This document shows positions 7,260 to 8,074 of a DNA stretch of 8,074 nt, piece after piece. The stretch comes from an uncultured Muribaculaceae bacterium (GTDB taxonomy: Bacteria; Bacteroidota; Bacteroidia; Bacteroidales; Muribaculaceae). Each line of letters begins with the position of its first letter. The stretch's first letter is position 1. The position numbers and the translations under genes are program-made. The stretch spans positions 5,443-13,516 of the forward strand of contig CAJTQH010000030.1 in assembly GCA_910578305.1 (NCBI GenBank), written 5' to 3'. The notes beneath the pieces were generated by a model. That model ran no database searches, had not been told where the DNA came from, and saw only the letters and a list, made by a program, of their open reading frames with translations.

Positions 7260-7991
7260 TTAGTTGTTGCTTTCTTTCAGATATGCTTCCACGCCCTCTA
7301 TGTCCTTGCGGTTGTCCACCGACAGGGATTTGCAGTGGCAGTTGTAGTAATAGATGGGCATGTGGTTTTCAAGGAATCGGAATGAGTCGTTTTCTTCGAT
7401 CTTTTCTATCGGGCCGCGCGGTGTGTTGTGGTAGAAGTCGAGAGCTTTGCGGGTAAATGCTCCTACACCTACGAATTTGTGGAATACGTAGTCCATGGCT
7501 CCTTTGGGATAGGGTATGGGGCTGCGTGATATGAACAGACAGCGGTCGTCGGCAGCTGTTACTATCTTGAGATTGGTGGCGTCGACCACTTCAACGGGGT
7601 TGGTGAAGTCGGTCATGAGGTTCGATACGAAGAAGTCGCCGGGCTTGAGTCCCTCAGGCACACACTGCACGATGGCTTCTTTGGTCAGCAGAGGCTCGTC
7701 GCCGTTGACCATCACATACAGATCGGCCTCGATTCGGGTCGACACTTCATAGAGACGTTCGGTGGCGGTGTCGTGGTCGGAGCGGGTCATCACCACTTCG
7801 GCGCCGAAGCTCTCGGCAGCGGCCTTGATCTTTTCGCTGTCGGTGGCCACATATACCTGATCAAACATCTCTACTTCCTTACAATGCTGCCACACCCACT
7901 GTATCATGGGCTTGCCGCATATCAGAGCAAGGGGTTTCTCAAAAAAACGGGTCGATTCGGCGCGTGCCGGTATCACACATATTATCTTCAT
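7260..7991 (-). CDS. kdsB: 3-deoxy-manno-octulosonate cytidylyltransferase-like protein (CMP-KDO synthetase family)
   Basis: The protein has 243 residues, close to the usual KdsB length of about 250. 'VIPARAESTRFFEKPL' (residues 6-21) with 'GKPMIQ' (26-31) is the CTP-binding start of the family. 'VYVATDSEKI' (46-55), 'MTRSDHDTATERL' (68-80) and 'VMVNGDEPLL' (93-102) follow, with D98 as the expected magnesium ligand. 'LFISRSPIPYPKG' (152-164) and 'SVDNRKDIEGV' (224-234), with D226 as the second metal ligand, complete the pattern. KdsB activates KDO as CMP-KDO for transfer to lipid A. Between residues 170 and 222 the sequence departs from typical KdsB: it has 'KFVGVGAFTRKALDF' where a 'HLGIYGYR'-like segment is usual, and 'ENDSFRFLENHMPIYYYNC' downstream. 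A different octulosonate or a capsule-specific role is therefore possible. It is the first gene of the operon. An in-frame TGA at 8055-8057 and no ATG in between fix the start at 7991. Confidence 0.82.
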   Translation of the reverse strand: MKIICVIPARAESTRFFEKPLALICGKPMIQWVWQHCKEVEMFDQVYVATDSEKIKAAAESFGAEVVMTRSDHDTATERLYEVSTRIEADLYVMVNGDEPLLTKEAIVQCVPEGLKPGDFFVSNLMTDFTNPVEVVDATNLKIVTAADDRCLFISRSPIPYPKGAMDYVFHKFVGVGAFTRKALDFYHNTPRGPIEKIEENDSFRFLENHMPIYYYNCHCKSLSVDNRKDIEGVEAYLKESNN

Positions 7992-8002
7992 ATATATAGC
8001 AT
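7988..8002 (-). other. Possible leader minicistron (M-L-Y-I-stop) overlapping the kdsB start
   Basis: Immediately after a run of eight A on the coding strand, ATG CTA TAT ATA TGA reads in a different frame from kdsB, and its stop overlaps the kdsB start codon as ATGA. It is too short to prove and could be chance in AT-rich sequence, but its position after an A-rich tract (a common translation signal in Bacteroidetes) makes it a plausible leader or re-initiation element. Confidence 0.25.
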
Positions 8003-8009
8003 TTTTTTT
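8002..8009 (-). promoter_or_regulatory. A-rich translation leader before kdsB
   Basis: Eight consecutive A lie on the coding strand about 10 bases before the kdsB ATG, and no GGAGG-like site is present. Bacteroidetes genes commonly lack Shine-Dalgarno sequences and have A-rich sequence ahead of the start, so this tract probably assists initiation. That role is inferred from position and composition only. Confidence 0.4.
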
Positions 8010-8010
8010 A

Positions 8011-8036
8011 ATTGGATTGTATTGGGTTTTGATTGG
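8011..8036. repeat. Three phased ATTGG repeats (CCAAT on the coding strand) upstream of kdsB
   Basis: ATTGG occurs at 8011-8015, 8021-8025 and 8032-8036 on the plus strand; the last two extend to ATTGGG. Start-to-start distances are 10 and 11 bp, about one helical turn, so all three lie on the same DNA face. They sit 20-45 bp ahead of the first gene of the operon, where an operator or a 5'-UTR element could lie. No classical Bacteroides -7 TAnnTTTG box is seen on the coding strand between 7992 and 8074, so the promoter itself is either further upstream, outside the window, or divergent. Confidence 0.45.
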
Positions 8037-8074
8037 GTGTGTTGTTGCTGAATGTCATACTGCAGACGGTGGGG

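Noticed and set aside
7992..8074. Bacteroides-type promoter (TTTG near -33 and TAnnTTTG near -7) for the operon
   Set aside because: No acceptable match is visible on the minus strand of this short leader. TATATA next to the start codon is too close to serve as a -7 box with a usable leader.

Overview
This window looks like part of a Gram-negative surface-glycan operon from a Bacteroidales bacterium. The gene content and moderate GC suggest a Muribaculaceae-like lineage, but no taxonomic marker is present, so the family is a guess. Supporting signs are the KDO-activation and heptosyltransferase-type genes (LPS core chemistry), LtaS/alkaline-phosphatase-superfamily membrane transferases of the type common in Bacteroidetes, and the absence of clear Shine-Dalgarno sequences, with an A-rich leader before the first gene instead.

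All seven genes lie on the minus strand, so the operon reads from right to left. From its 5' end: a kdsB-like CMP-KDO synthetase (7991 to 7260); a GT9 heptosyltransferase-family protein (7246 to 6248); two tandem, non-identical five-TM phospho-group transferases of the LtaS type (6221 to 4377 and 4380 to 2380); a GT4 glycosyltransferase (2383 to 1280); a GT2 glycosyltransferase (1269 to 349); and a left-handed beta-helix CatB/WcaF-like acyltransferase (338 to 1) that runs off the left edge. Intergenic gaps are 13 and 26 bp, then two 4-bp ATGA overlaps, then 10 and 10 bp. No internal terminator is apparent, so one transcript is likely. The only noncoding stretch of note is 7992-8074, an AT-rich leader with three helically phased ATTGG units and a 4-codon minicistron whose stop overlaps the kdsB start.

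A working model (inference) is that the locus builds and decorates an LPS core or related KDO-linked glycan. The kdsB-like enzyme supplies the CMP-sugar. The GT9, GT4 and GT2 enzymes add sugars in the cytoplasm, and the acyltransferase acetylates a sugar. After export, the two membrane transferases add phosphoethanolamine, phosphoglycerol or a similar group on the periplasmic side. The most interesting points are the paired transferases with different predicted nucleophiles (Ser versus Thr) and altered donor-pocket motifs, and the atypical C-terminal half of the kdsB-like enzyme. I see no mobile elements, CRISPR arrays, tRNAs or rRNAs.
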